Assembly (NCBI GenBank): GCA_945861785.1
Contig: CAMAWD010000005.1
Span: forward strand, 62,001-126,000
From: Rhodoferax sp. OV413
Lineage (GTDB): Bacteria; Pseudomonadota; Gammaproteobacteria; Burkholderiales; Burkholderiaceae_C
Reading direction: 5' to 3'
DNA: 64,000 nucleotides
The first letter of the stretch is position 1. Each line of letters begins with the position of its first letter. The notes under the pieces were generated by a model. The model was given only the letters and a program-made list of their open reading frames with translations, did no database searches and had not been told where the DNA came from. Made by a program: the position numbers and the translations under genes. This document shows positions 1 through 8,341 of this stretch, piece by piece.

Positions 1-665
1 TCAAGCGCGGCGAGGCGGCGATGACAAAACTCGCGGACCTGCTGCGGCCCATCGTGCAGGACCGCATCGCGGCGCCGCGGGAAGACGTTCTGTCCGCCTT
101 TGCGCAGCCGAACGAAAACGGGGAGCGTCTTTCGGAAGACGAAATCATCGCCAATGCCGCATTGATGGTTTTTGCCGGTCATGAAACCACGATGAATCTG
201 CTGGCGAACGGCATCGTGGCGTTCCACCAGTTTCCCGACCAATGGCAAATGCTTCGCAAGGATCCGACACTGGCTCCAAAGGCGACCGAGGAGATGTTGC
301 GATTCGACGGCCCCATCCGCGGACTCGGCCGCTGGGCCAAGGAGTCGTTCGACTTCTCGGGCCAGCGTATCGCGCAGGGAGACCGTGTTCTGCTGGTGCA
401 GCATGCCGCGAATCGCGATCCGGCAGCTTTCGATGAACCCGACAAACTGGACATCACGCGTTGGCCGAATCGGCATGCCGCCTTTGGCCAGGGCATCCAT
501 ACCTGCATGGGCGCGCCGCTGGCCCGCATGGAAGTGCAGGAAGCGCTGACCTATCTGGCGGGCGAGTTTGTGTCGATAGAGGTCACCACGCCCAAGTTGG
601 AATACAACCCGACCATCGTGTCGCGCAGCCTGAAGCAACTCAACGTAAGGTTTCACGAATCATGA
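1..665 (+). CDS. Cytochrome P450, C-terminal part (5' end outside window)
   Basis: Haem-thiolate monooxygenase that inserts one oxygen atom into an organic substrate, fed with electrons by a ferredoxin. The frame is open from position 3, so the N-terminus lies upstream of the window; about 220 residues are visible. Seen: the I-helix oxygen-activation motif AGHETT (near nt 174), the K-helix ExxR as EMLR, and the haem-binding loop FGQGIHTCMG with its Cys ligand. These are the hallmarks of soluble bacterial class I P450s. Its TGA overlaps the ATG of the ferredoxin gene (ATGA), so the two are translationally coupled. Substrate is unknown; the nearby CoA ligases and LIV-type transporter suggest catabolism of an imported hydrophobic acid or cyclic compound (inference). 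Confidence 0.95.
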   Translation, partial: KRGEAAMTKLADLLRPIVQDRIAAPREDVLSAFAQPNENGERLSEDEIIANAALMVFAGHETTMNLLANGIVAFHQFPDQWQMLRKDPTLAPKATEEMLRFDGPIRGLGRWAKESFDFSGQRIAQGDRVLLVQHAANRDPAAFDEPDKLDITRWPNRHAAFGQGIHTCMGAPLARMEVQEALTYLAGEFVSIEVTTPKLEYNPTIVSRSLKQLNVRFHES

Positions 666-874
666 GCGATCAGCACGCTGCCGTACCGCGCGCCGAAGTA
701 GACCATCACCTGTGCATGGGCACGTCGATGTGCACGCAGGCAGCTGCGCGCGCCTTCAGGCTCAATCAGGATGGACAGGCCGAGTTTCAGGGCGTGGGCC
801 TGGCCACGCTGGATGAACTCCGCGAAGCGGCTATGTCCTGCCCGATGGCAGCGATCAACATCGTGGAAGAGTAA
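662..874 (+). CDS. P450-associated 3Fe-4S-type ferredoxin
   Basis: Small acidic ferredoxin of 70 residues that would pass electrons to the P450 encoded just upstream (4-bp ATGA overlap). The cysteine pattern is C-x5-C (CMGTSMC) followed far downstream by a single C-P (SCPMAAI). This is the 3Fe-4S type typical of ferredoxins paired with bacterial P450s, in which the second Cys of a 4Fe-4S motif is missing. No ferredoxin reductase is in the window, so a shared reductase or one upstream is presumed. Just after the stop is a weak hairpin (888-901, 5-bp stem), possibly a terminator shared with the convergent tetR gene. Confidence 0.9.
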   Translation: MSDQHAAVPRAEVDHHLCMGTSMCTQAAARAFRLNQDGQAEFQGVGLATLDELREAAMSCPMAAINIVEE

Positions 875-922
875 GCGCGCGGTTGGACCCGCTCGCGCGG
901 GCCGACCCGTAGTCGACAGATG

Positions 923-1594
923 CTATTCGCTGGCCTGTCGGCGTTTGCGCTTGACCAGCAGACCGTTTAGAAGAATCTCGGCAAAACCTTCGCCGATCTG
1001 ATCCGGCCGCAGCTCGCCGCCGCCGGGCCGGTACCAGCGGTGCGCCCAGTTAATTGCGCCTATGACCGCCATGGTCGCGACGCCGATAGGCAGCTGCAGC
1101 GTGAACTCACCTTCGTTGATGCCCTGCTCGAGGATCTTGCGCATGGCCCTGTAGTAGCGCTCGGACCAGCCTTTGATTTCCTTGCTCCAGGAATTCCGTT
1201 CGTTGGAGAGCGTCGGAAAATTCTCCTGGAGAAAAACATGCAGATAGGGAAAGGAGTCGCTGTAGCTTTCCATCAAGCCGGTAAAAGCCAGGCGCAACTT
1301 GTCACCCGCCGATGTCTTGGCGTTGGCGAGCGCCTCGATGACCGCGATGTTGGTCGTGGCGGCTTCTCGCACCACCTGCTGGAACAGCTCCTGCTTGGAA
1401 CCGACGTAGTAATACAGCGATGCGCGGTCGGTTCCAAGTTTTTCCGCGATGTCCGCGATGGTCGCCGCCTGGTAGCCCTTGTCCAGAAAAACCTCGGCTG
1501 CTTTCTGCAGGATTTCCTTGCGGCGTTCTTGATAGAACTCGCTGCTCTCCTTGGCGTTGGCGACGCGTCTGAGACCAATTTTTGTTCCAGCCAT
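923..1594 (-). CDS. TetR/AcrR-family transcriptional regulator
   Basis: One-component repressor of 223 residues, usual length for the family. The N-terminal helix-turn-helix occupies about residues 25-70 (RRKEILQKAAEVFLDKGY, then TIADIAEKLGTDRASLYYY, which is the classic TetR recognition-helix signature). The C-terminal part is the variable ligand-binding all-helical domain. It is encoded convergently to the P450/ferredoxin genes and faces away from the CoA-ligase/transporter operons. Three copies of a 16-bp palindrome (TCAAC-N6-GTTGA) sit over promoters at 2087, 8101 and 8225, and this protein is the obvious candidate to bind them (inference). No copy was found in front of the gene itself. 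A plausible inducer is a CoA ester or acid made by the pathway. Confidence 0.92.
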   Translation of the reverse strand: MAGTKIGLRRVANAKESSEFYQERRKEILQKAAEVFLDKGYQAATIADIAEKLGTDRASLYYYVGSKQELFQQVVREAATTNIAVIEALANAKTSAGDKLRLAFTGLMESYSDSFPYLHVFLQENFPTLSNERNSWSKEIKGWSERYYRAMRKILEQGINEGEFTLQLPIGVATMAVIGAINWAHRWYRPGGGELRPDQIGEGFAEILLNGLLVKRKRRQASE

Positions 1595-1666
1595 GTCTGT
1601 TTCCCTGTTTAACGCGACAACTCGGCCATATCGACTTCATCTGACCAAACAAGCAGCGATTGTGCC

Positions 1667-2074
1667 TTAGGCAGGCGGCGCTGGATGGTGTCGGCGAGCA
1701 GATCCCGGGCCATGCAAGCTGGCCCGGGAGACGGAGGCGGCTTCAGCGCGCCACCGGTTTGCGGCTGGTGTCTTGGCAAGCGACTTTTCGGCGTATGTGT
1801 TGTCGAAAAACTTCTTTGGATCGAAGGGCGTGCCGTCGGGCACACTCAGAACACCGACCGCTTTCGCAAAGTTCACCGTGTCGGCGAGCGCCTTCTCCGA
1901 GAAAGTGCCGTCGGCGTTGCAGCCAGGCTTGGCCAGCATCCATTGCGCCGCGAACTCCGTCTTACACGCTTCCTGGTATTTCGGGGGCATCAGACGCAGC
2001 AAAGCGTCCGGGTCATTGATTTTTTGCAACCACTTATGCACATGGAACACTGAAGGAGTGATGCAATCGGTCAC
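1667..2074 (-). pseudogene. Remnant of a periplasmic substrate-binding protein (NMT1/TauA-like C-terminus)
   Basis: A 135-codon open frame whose first ~105 residues read like the C-terminal third of an ABC transporter periplasmic binding protein of the NMT1/taurine type (phrases NDPDALLRL, KYQEACKTEF, FAKAVGVLSVPDGTPFDPKKFFDNTY). There is no signal peptide, no first lobe and no partner permease. The last ~30 codons are Arg/Pro/Ala-rich and look like read-through. I interpret it as a decayed 3' fragment left by deletion. Family assignment is by eye and moderate. It occupies most of the space between tetR and the CoA-ligase operon; nothing else is visible in 1595-2086. Confidence 0.5.
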
Positions 2075-2086
2075 TAGATAAATTGA

Positions 2087-2128
2087 TCAACATACACGTT
2101 GACGAAACGGTATCCCCCCCCCTAAAAT
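2087..2128 (+). promoter_or_regulatory. Promoter of the CoA-ligase/livG operon with palindromic operator
   Basis: A 16-bp near-palindrome TCAACATACACGTTGA occupies 2087-2102. Its right arm overlaps a -35 box TTGACG (2099-2104). After an 18-bp spacer comes a -10 box TAAAAT (2123-2128, 5 of 6 matches to consensus). A run of nine C (2114-2122) fills the half of the spacer next to the -10. The start codon of the first gene is at 2233, leaving a leader of about 100 nt. The same operator sits in the same place at two other promoters of this island. Repression by occlusion of RNA polymerase is inferred. Confidence 0.7.
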
Positions 2129-2232
2129 TGACCCGCCCTTGCGCGCGCCGATAGCCCGCCGAGGCAACGGGGTACTTGGTAATCTTGGATGATGGCGAGA
2201 TGTTTCAAATAAACAGATGGTGGGGCACTTGA

Positions 2233-3483
2233 ATGAATTTCGACCTCGTTGACGAATTTTCGCCTTGGGAGGTCTGTGAGGCCACCCAAAAGGCCGCTGC
2301 CGTGGAAGCCGCGCGGCGCGCCTTTGCGACGGTTGCATATCGCAAGGAGTGGGCGGGTGCGGGCATCTCTGATGGCGATATAGGTGTGGAAACCTGGTCA
2401 CGCCTGCCGATGCTGTCAAAGGAAGCGCTGGTCGATGCCGCGCGCACGTCACTGCCTTACGGAGGCAGGCTCAATGTGGCGCCCGAGCACTTGGCCCATG
2501 TCTTCGTGGCGCCGGGCCCGCTGTTTATGCCGTTCACGATGGCCGACATGGAGGTCCTAGCGGGCTCTTTCGCCAAGGCGCTGGCCGGTTGCGGCCTCAC
2601 GTCGGACGATCTTGTGGACCAGACCACCATGTACAACTGGGTCATCGCGGCCACCGCCTTGGACCGGGCCCTGCTCAAGCTTGGCTGTGGCGTCGTACCC
2701 GGTGGCGTGGGGCAGTCGGAGCGTCATATCGAAGTCATCAAACAGCTTGGCATCACGGCCATCGTCGCCTTCCCGACATTTCTGGAACACGTGCTCGAGC
2801 AGGCTTCCACCTCCGGACATCGCCTGCCACTCAAAAAGGCAGCCGTGATGGGGGAACTGCGAGATCCGCAAGCCAAGCAGCGGATGCATGACACCTATGG
2901 TCTTACCGTGCGCGAGTTCTACGGTGTCGCGGACGTCGGCGCCGTTGCCTGGGAATGCGCCGTCGGCAACGGCATGCATCTGCGCGACGACCTTCTGGTG
3001 GAGTTCATAAGTCCCGGACAGTCCAACGCGGTTGAGCCAAAACCGGGCAGTCCGGCAGAGTTGGTGGTGACGGACCTGCACCGGCAGGCCATGCCGATCA
3101 TCCGCCTGCGGACCGGCGATCTTGTCGACGGCCTCATGCGCGAGCCATGCAGCTGCGGCCGGTCGACGCCCCGTTTCACGCGAATTGTTGGCCGGTCCAG
3201 TGAGATCACCAAGGTCAAGGGCATGTTCATCGTCCCGCGCCTGGTCGCCGATGTGATGCAGCTTCAGGGACTCGAGCGGCCCTTCCGGCTGGTTGTGGAA
3301 AGGCTTGAAGGCAGCCGCGATGAACTATCGCTGGAAATTGCTGGGGAGCCGTTCCAGGACCCGACTGAGTTTCAAACGAAGGTGGAAAGTGCCTTGCGGA
3401 TCCGGCTGGCGCTCAAGTTCGTCGAGAGTTTGCCGGACGGCGGACCGCGTCTACTCGACCGCCGCTTTGCGACCGGGGGCTGA
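2233..3483 (+). CDS. Phenylacetate-CoA-ligase-like (PaaK family) AMP-binding protein, P-loop divergent
   Basis: Protein of 416 residues with the length and layout of PaaK-type aryl/acyl-CoA ligases, which activate a carboxylate as acyl-AMP and transfer it to CoA. Seen: the adenylate-binding region REFYGVADVGAVAWEC, the hinge-region RLRTGDLV, a Cys pair CSCGRSTPRF, and the C-terminal EITKVKGMFIVP typical of PaaK. The Ser/Thr/Gly-rich P-loop (SSGTTGKP in PaaK) is not there; the equivalent stretch reads VFVAPGPLFMPF. The protein may be a specialised or non-canonical member whose activity should not be taken for granted. It is first gene of the operon with livG (start 2 nt after this stop) and the long CoA ligase. 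Confidence 0.8.
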   Translation: MNFDLVDEFSPWEVCEATQKAAAVEAARRAFATVAYRKEWAGAGISDGDIGVETWSRLPMLSKEALVDAARTSLPYGGRLNVAPEHLAHVFVAPGPLFMPFTMADMEVLAGSFAKALAGCGLTSDDLVDQTTMYNWVIAATALDRALLKLGCGVVPGGVGQSERHIEVIKQLGITAIVAFPTFLEHVLEQASTSGHRLPLKKAAVMGELRDPQAKQRMHDTYGLTVREFYGVADVGAVAWECAVGNGMHLRDDLLVEFISPGQSNAVEPKPGSPAELVVTDLHRQAMPIIRLRTGDLVDGLMREPCSCGRSTPRFTRIVGRSSEITKVKGMFIVPRLVADVMQLQGLERPFRLVVERLEGSRDELSLEIAGEPFQDPTEFQTKVESALRIRLALKFVESLPDGGPRLLDRRFATGG

Positions 3484-3484
3484 C

Positions 3485-4282
3485 GTGGAGAATTTGGCGC
3501 CCACGACGGGGCAGGCACCGGTACTGGAAATTCTCGATGTGAAGGTGCAGTTCGGAACCATCGTCGCGGTTAACGACGTCAGTGCAACCGTGCACGCTGG
3601 CGAGATTTTTGCGATCGTTGGGCCGAACGGCGCTGGCAAAAGCTCGCTGTTGAACGCAGTCAACGGTTTCTACAAGCCGCGCAGCGGACAGATCAAATTC
3701 AACGGCGCTGACATCGTTGGCCTGCGGCCCAACCAGGTGGCCCGGCTCGGCATTGCCAGAACCTTCCAGAACATGCAGCTGTACCTGGGCATGCCGGTGC
3801 TGGACAACCTCATGGCGGGGCGACATATCCACATGAACGGCGGCATCCTGAAGGCGCTCATTCGCCCCTGGGGAATGAAAGAGGAAGTAGCCCAGCGTGA
3901 GGCGGTGGAAAAGGTGCTGGAGTTTCTCGGCCTCCAGGCGCAACGCAACACGCCTGTCGGAACCTTCGGCTACGGCATCCGCAAGCGCGTCGATCTGGCG
4001 CGCGCGCTCTGCATGGAACCCAAACTGCTGTTGCTGGACGAGCCCATGGCCGGGATGACGATGGACGAGAAGGAAGACATGGCACGTTTCATCCTGGAGG
4101 TCCAGCGCACGACCGGTATCCCCATTGTTATCGTGGAGCACGACATGCAGGTCGTTTCGGACATCGCGGACCGCGTCCTGGTGCTCGACTGGGGCCAGGT
4201 GGTTGCGATCGGCAAACCGGCCGAGGTGCTGCGCCTGCCGGAAGTGGTCGCCGCCTATCTCGGAAGCGAGTCGGTGCAATGA
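3485..4282 (+). CDS. LIV-type ABC transporter ATP-binding protein (LivG-like)
   Basis: Cytoplasmic ATPase of a branched-chain-amino-acid-type (HAAT) importer, 265 residues from a GTG start at 3485. I chose this start because it follows the upstream stop by one base and gives the normal LivG N-terminus; the open frame itself extends further upstream inside the previous gene. Seen: Walker A GPNGAGKS, LivG-style signature FGYGIRKRVDLARAL, Walker B LLLLDEP, and switch His in IVEHDMQVV. The partner LivF, LivH, LivM and binding protein are encoded 4-8 kb away in another operon under the same operator type, so the transporter is split. Overlaps the next gene by 4 bp (ATGA). Confidence 0.93.
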   Translation: MENLAPTTGQAPVLEILDVKVQFGTIVAVNDVSATVHAGEIFAIVGPNGAGKSSLLNAVNGFYKPRSGQIKFNGADIVGLRPNQVARLGIARTFQNMQLYLGMPVLDNLMAGRHIHMNGGILKALIRPWGMKEEVAQREAVEKVLEFLGLQAQRNTPVGTFGYGIRKRVDLARALCMEPKLLLLDEPMAGMTMDEKEDMARFILEVQRTTGIPIVIVEHDMQVVSDIADRVLVLDWGQVVAIGKPAEVLRLPEVVAAYLGSESVQ

Positions 4283-6180
4283 TCCAGATCGACGAAAGCA
4301 ACAACACGTTGGCCAAATGCGTGCTGCGCAACGGAACCGCCACGCCGTCGCAGGTGGCCATGCGCCGCAAGACGCTGGGAATCTGGCAACGCATCACATG
4401 GGGGCAGGTGCTGGACGAAGTGCGCGGCATCAGCGCCGGTCTGATCGCCGAAGGGTTGGGCGCCAACCCCTGCATTGTCCTGCTGGGGCATAACGAGCCC
4501 GAACTGTTCTGGGCTGAGTACGCGGTGCAGGCGATCGGCAACGCCGCCGTATGCCTTTACCCGGACGTGACCCAGGCCGAACTGGTGACGCTGCTGCGCG
4601 ACTGCGGCGCCCAGGTGGCATTTGCCGAAGACCAGGAACAATGCGACAAGCTGCTCGGGATTGCCGACGAGGTAGGACTGAAGAAAGTCATCTATTGGGA
4701 CGACCGGGGCATGAGCGCTTATGAAGACAGCCGGGTCATCAGCCTCGCCGCTCTGGTCGAGAAGGGCCGCGCATCCCTGCAGGCACAGCCGGACCTGGTG
4801 GACCGGCGTATTGCGCAGGGCAGCCCCGACGATCTCGCCATCGTCATCTATACCTCGGGCACCACGGGCAATGCAAAAGGCGTCATGGGTACGCATCGTT
4901 ATCTGCTGGACTGCGCGATGCGCTGGAACGCCGTTCTCGAGTCGCGGCCTTTTGCCAACTACGTCAGCTACATCTCACCGGCCTGGGCTACCGAGCAATA
5001 CCTGGGCCTGACACTCGGGGTATTGATGCCCATGATCATCAACTTCCCGGAGGAGCCGGAGACCGTCACCACCGACACGCGCGAGATCGGCGCGGAGTTC
5101 CTATTCTTCAGCCCGCGCCAGTGGGAGGCCATCGTTTCCTCCAGTGAGTCCCGCATGCGCGATGCCGGTTGGTTCGCCCGCAAGGTATACCGCTGGGGTA
5201 TGAAGAAACTTACCGCGGTGCCGGAACAATCGCCAAGCCTCGGAAATCGGCTGGGCAGACGCCTGGCAGAAATCCTGATCGCCGAACCAATGCGCGACCG
5301 GCTAGGGTTCAAATACCTGCGGACCGCTGTCAACTCGGGCAGTGTGCTCAGCCCGGAAGTGTTCGACCTGTTCCATGCCCTGGGCGTGAGCCTGCGCAAT
5401 GTTTACGGATTTACCGAGGTCGGCATCGTGGCGGCGACGCGAGGCGAACGCCAGTTCGGCACCGTGGGCAAACCGCTGGAAAGCCAGCTTGGAAACACGC
5501 CGCTTCAAATCCGGATCGAAAACTCCGAAATCCAGGTTCGCGGCGGCGTGATCTCGCAAGGCTATTTCGGCAAGGCAGATGAAATGGAAACCCGCAAGAC
5601 GGCGGATGGCTGGATGCGCAGCGGCGACGCCGGTTACTTTGATGACAACGGTTACCTGGTCTACCTCGACCGGCTGGACGACTTGCGCCACCTGTCCACC
5701 GGACAGACCATCGCACCGCAATTCATCGAGACCCGCATGCGCCTGAGCCCCTATATCCGAGATGCGATTGCCATCGGCGATATCTCGCGCGACTTCGTGG
5801 GAGCCATGATCGACATCGACATCGACCTGGTCGGGAAATGGGCCGAGGAACGGCAGATATCCTTCTCGGCCCATGCTGACCTTTCGCAGAAGAAAGAGGT
5901 TCTCGAACTGGTGCGTACCGAACTCGAACGCATCAACACCACGCTTCCCGAGCATTGCAGGGTGAGCAGTTTCGTCAATCTCTTCAAGTCATTCGACGCC
6001 GACGAAGGTGAACTCACGCGCAGCCGCAAAATCCGTCGCACCTTTGTCGAGCAGAAGTACGCGACGCTGATAGACGCGATCTACAGCGGGCAGGACGTCG
6101 TGTCCTGCTCCGTCGAAGTGAAGTTCCAGGACGGCCGCTCGCGCGTCATCCAGGCCGACGTCGCGGTCTGCTCCCTCTAG
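4279..6180 (+). CDS. Long-chain-type acyl-CoA synthetase (AMP-forming, FadD/ACSL-like)
   Basis: Cytoplasmic ligase of 633 residues converting a carboxylic acid, ATP and CoA to acyl-CoA, AMP and PPi. Seen: P-loop YTSGTTGNAKG (about residue 190), acyl-adenylate motif NVYGFTEVG, the conserved WMRSGDAGYFDDNGYLVYLDR motif with its Asp and Arg, and C-terminal RSRKIRRTF. The length and the separate C-terminal half match ACSL/FadD15-like enzymes rather than short aryl ligases. Placement of such a ligase between LIV-transporter genes is a recurring arrangement in proteobacteria that import and activate aromatic or long-chain acids. Ends 4 bp from the convergent monooxygenase gene. Confidence 0.92.
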   Translation: MIQIDESNNTLAKCVLRNGTATPSQVAMRRKTLGIWQRITWGQVLDEVRGISAGLIAEGLGANPCIVLLGHNEPELFWAEYAVQAIGNAAVCLYPDVTQAELVTLLRDCGAQVAFAEDQEQCDKLLGIADEVGLKKVIYWDDRGMSAYEDSRVISLAALVEKGRASLQAQPDLVDRRIAQGSPDDLAIVIYTSGTTGNAKGVMGTHRYLLDCAMRWNAVLESRPFANYVSYISPAWATEQYLGLTLGVLMPMIINFPEEPETVTTDTREIGAEFLFFSPRQWEAIVSSSESRMRDAGWFARKVYRWGMKKLTAVPEQSPSLGNRLGRRLAEILIAEPMRDRLGFKYLRTAVNSGSVLSPEVFDLFHALGVSLRNVYGFTEVGIVAATRGERQFGTVGKPLESQLGNTPLQIRIENSEIQVRGGVISQGYFGKADEMETRKTADGWMRSGDAGYFDDNGYLVYLDRLDDLRHLSTGQTIAPQFIETRMRLSPYIRDAIAIGDISRDFVGAMIDIDIDLVGKWAEERQISFSAHADLSQKKEVLELVRTELERINTTLPEHCRVSSFVNLFKSFDADEGELTRSRKIRRTFVEQKYATLIDAIYSGQDVVSCSVEVKFQDGRSRVIQADVAVCSL

Positions 6181-6184
6181 CGCC

Positions 6185-8005
6185 TCAGTTCCTTGCCGGG
6201 CGCTTGACCAGCGGCATGGCGCCGCGGTCGGGCAGCAGGCCCTCCAGTGCGGCGCGGATTTCCAGTGCCAGAAAACGCGACTGCAGCCGTGCCTCGACGA
6301 TGGCGCCCCCCATCAGCCACAAACCCTCCTGCGCGGTGCGACGCCACATATTGCGCATCACATAGTCCTGGTCGAACCCCCACGCCGGGCCTATTTTGTC
6401 GGCGACCTGATCGCCCAGAAGCGTCCGCACACTGTGCTGGATGCCCTCGAATCCCGTGGCCAGTACCACCAGGTCGGCCGGGACAACATCACCGTTCTTC
6501 ATCTGCAGGCCGCCGGCAACAAATCGCTCCGCATCCGAGGCCTGGAGCAGGCGCACCTTTTTGTCGATGATCAGTCCACAGCAACCGACGTCGATGTAGT
6601 AACCACCGGCTCCGCGCAGATACAGCATCTGGAATCCGGCTTCATCTTCGCCGCTGTGGGTTTTGAATCCGGCTTCATCAAGCTTCCTCAGCAGCTCGCG
6701 GTCGTACTCGGACGTTATCTTGGTCACCCATTTATAGGTGTTCTCGAGCACCGGAAAAGGCAATGATGCGGTCATCAAGTCCGCATCCTCGACCGATATG
6801 CCTTCTGCATAAATGGAGTAACTGATTCGCGCGCTGGGGTCCAGGCTCACCACGCAAGTAGCTCCACGTTGCATCAGGGACACCGAAGCGGCGCCGCTGA
6901 CGTAAAGGTCCTGTGCCACGTCGTGGCCGCTGTTGCCGGTTCCGACAACGATGGCATGTTTACCCGCCCAGGCCGCTCCCGACTTGAACTGGCTGGAATG
7001 CATGGCAGTGCCTTGAAAGTCATCCAGACCCGCGAACGTACCGCGCCGCGGCGCGCCGCCGGAAACACCCGATGCCATGACCAAGTGACTGCAAGACATC
7101 GAGCGAGACTCTCCGCCACCGCGCTTGACAGAGATATTCCACTCCTTGGCGGCTTCATCGAAGTGCGCTCCCTCCAGTTGCGTGGAAGTCCAGACGTTGA
7201 GTTCCATGGACTCCGCATAGGACTCCAGCCACCCAGCCAGCATGTCCTTGGGAAGCCAGAAGGGCCAGGTTTCCGGGAAAGGCATGTAGGGGAAATGGTT
7301 GGCGATCACCTCGTTGTGCAGGGTCAGGTTGTTGTAGCGCTTGCGCCAGACGTCCCCCACGCGTTCGGTTTTCTCGATGACCAGCGTGTCCACGCCCATT
7401 TGCCGCAATCGCGCGGCGAGGATGAGTCCACCCTGGCCCGCGCCAACGATCACGACCTGAGGGTCGCGGTCCGCGTACTGCTTTTCCCGTTCGCGGACCT
7501 GGTGCCAGTTTTCTGGCGAGGCGATGCGGGAGTATTCCTCGCCCGTTGGCCGGTTGGCGCCGACCTTCTCTTCAAAGCCGCGTATCGCATGCAGCGTTGT
7601 CAACAGCAGCCAGACCGGCGTGTCGCCCGGCTTTCCGGGGTCGCTCATGAGCCGCACGTAGCCGACGCCCGAACCCACCTCTGTATCGAAATCGAAGTAC
7701 CCTTCGACCAGGCTGCGTCCGGAACGCCGGATCGCGCGCGGAGCAGCGCGGCCGGCGGCGAGGCGCACATTTTTCATTCCGACCCGATGGGCCGAAGCCG
7801 CGAAGGCATCACGCACCTCATCGGGCCCGGCGAAAGTCCGATGCTCCCAGGTGAACGCGAGGATGTCACGCCAATACCCGTCGGCCAGGAAGAGTCGGGC
7901 CAGGGCGCTGACGTCGCGCCGCTGGACAATGTCGCCGAAACGTGAAAGCCAGTTCGCGAAGATGGCGGCAGGCGAATCCATCGCACCGATGATGCTCGTA
8001 TCCAT
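6185..8005 (-). CDS. Flavin-containing (Baeyer-Villiger-like) monooxygenase with N-terminal NTF2/SnoaL-like domain
   Basis: 606-residue FAD/NADPH monooxygenase. Start ATG at 8005 was chosen for the Shine-Dalgarno AAGGAAAC upstream; the frame is open 71 codons further but lacks one. Residues 1-~150 form an extra alpha/beta module resembling NTF2/SnoaL-like folds. The FAD Rossmann motif VVIVGAGQGG begins near residue 184. The class-B flavoprotein signature FxGxxxHxxxF (FQGTAMHSSQF) follows, then a second Rossmann motif for NADPH (VVGTGNSGHD) and the LATGF motif. It would oxygenate a ketone or heteroatom, for example converting a cyclic ketone to a lactone. It is transcribed away from the transporter operon from its own operator-bearing promoter. 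Confidence 0.88.
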   Translation of the reverse strand: MDTSIIGAMDSPAAIFANWLSRFGDIVQRRDVSALARLFLADGYWRDILAFTWEHRTFAGPDEVRDAFAASAHRVGMKNVRLAAGRAAPRAIRRSGRSLVEGYFDFDTEVGSGVGYVRLMSDPGKPGDTPVWLLLTTLHAIRGFEEKVGANRPTGEEYSRIASPENWHQVREREKQYADRDPQVVIVGAGQGGLILAARLRQMGVDTLVIEKTERVGDVWRKRYNNLTLHNEVIANHFPYMPFPETWPFWLPKDMLAGWLESYAESMELNVWTSTQLEGAHFDEAAKEWNISVKRGGGESRSMSCSHLVMASGVSGGAPRRGTFAGLDDFQGTAMHSSQFKSGAAWAGKHAIVVGTGNSGHDVAQDLYVSGAASVSLMQRGATCVVSLDPSARISYSIYAEGISVEDADLMTASLPFPVLENTYKWVTKITSEYDRELLRKLDEAGFKTHSGEDEAGFQMLYLRGAGGYYIDVGCCGLIIDKKVRLLQASDAERFVAGGLQMKNGDVVPADLVVLATGFEGIQHSVRTLLGDQVADKIGPAWGFDQDYVMRNMWRRTAQEGLWLMGGAIVEARLQSRFLALEIRAALEGLLPDRGAMPLVKRPARN

Positions 8006-8075
8006 TTTTTCAGTTTCCTTATCCAGACCTGCCCCGGCGCACCAAGAGACAAGACGCCCTAGGGGAGACGCATCC

Positions 8076-8116
8076 ATTTTAAAGACAGCGCAGACTTCAG
8101 TCAACATGAATGTTGA
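8076..8116 (-). promoter_or_regulatory. Promoter of the flavin monooxygenase gene with palindromic operator
   Basis: On the minus strand, a -35 box TTGACT (8104-8099) and a -10 box TAAAAT (8081-8076) are separated by 17 bp. The 16-bp palindrome TCAACATGAATGTTGA covers 8101-8116 and overlaps the -35. The translation start is at 8005, about 65 nt below the expected transcription start. Operator and geometry match the promoters at 2087 and 8225. Confidence 0.68.
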
Positions 8117-8224
8117 TTGCGTAACCCGTTGTGTGAGGAACGCCATTTTCTGGGGGTGCCCGTGGCTGGGAACCCGGTGATGATTACCGGTGCACATGGA
8201 CACAAAAGCCAATGCCATATTTTT

Positions 8225-8266
8225 TCAACGTATACGTTGACAACAAATTAAATACGTGATTAGATT
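8225..8266 (+). promoter_or_regulatory. Promoter of the LIV-type transporter operon with perfect palindromic operator
   Basis: TCAACGTATACGTTGA (8225-8240) is a perfect 16-bp palindrome. It overlaps a consensus -35 box TTGACA (8237-8242). A -10-like TAGATT lies at 8261-8266 after 18 bp. The first gene starts at 8342 with Shine-Dalgarno AAGGAGA. The divergent monooxygenase promoter lies ~110 bp to the left, so the two operators flank a shared 336-bp control region. Confidence 0.7.
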
Positions 8267-8341
8267 CGGTCCGTCGCGCTGGCTGCGGTTCGGCGCATCA
8301 CAAGCGCGACACCCATTCCGTTCACAAACGAAGGAGACAAG

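Noticed and set aside
888-901. 5-bp hairpin between ferredoxin and tetR genes as a terminator
   Set aside because: Stem too short and no T-run; mentioned only in the ferredoxin entry.
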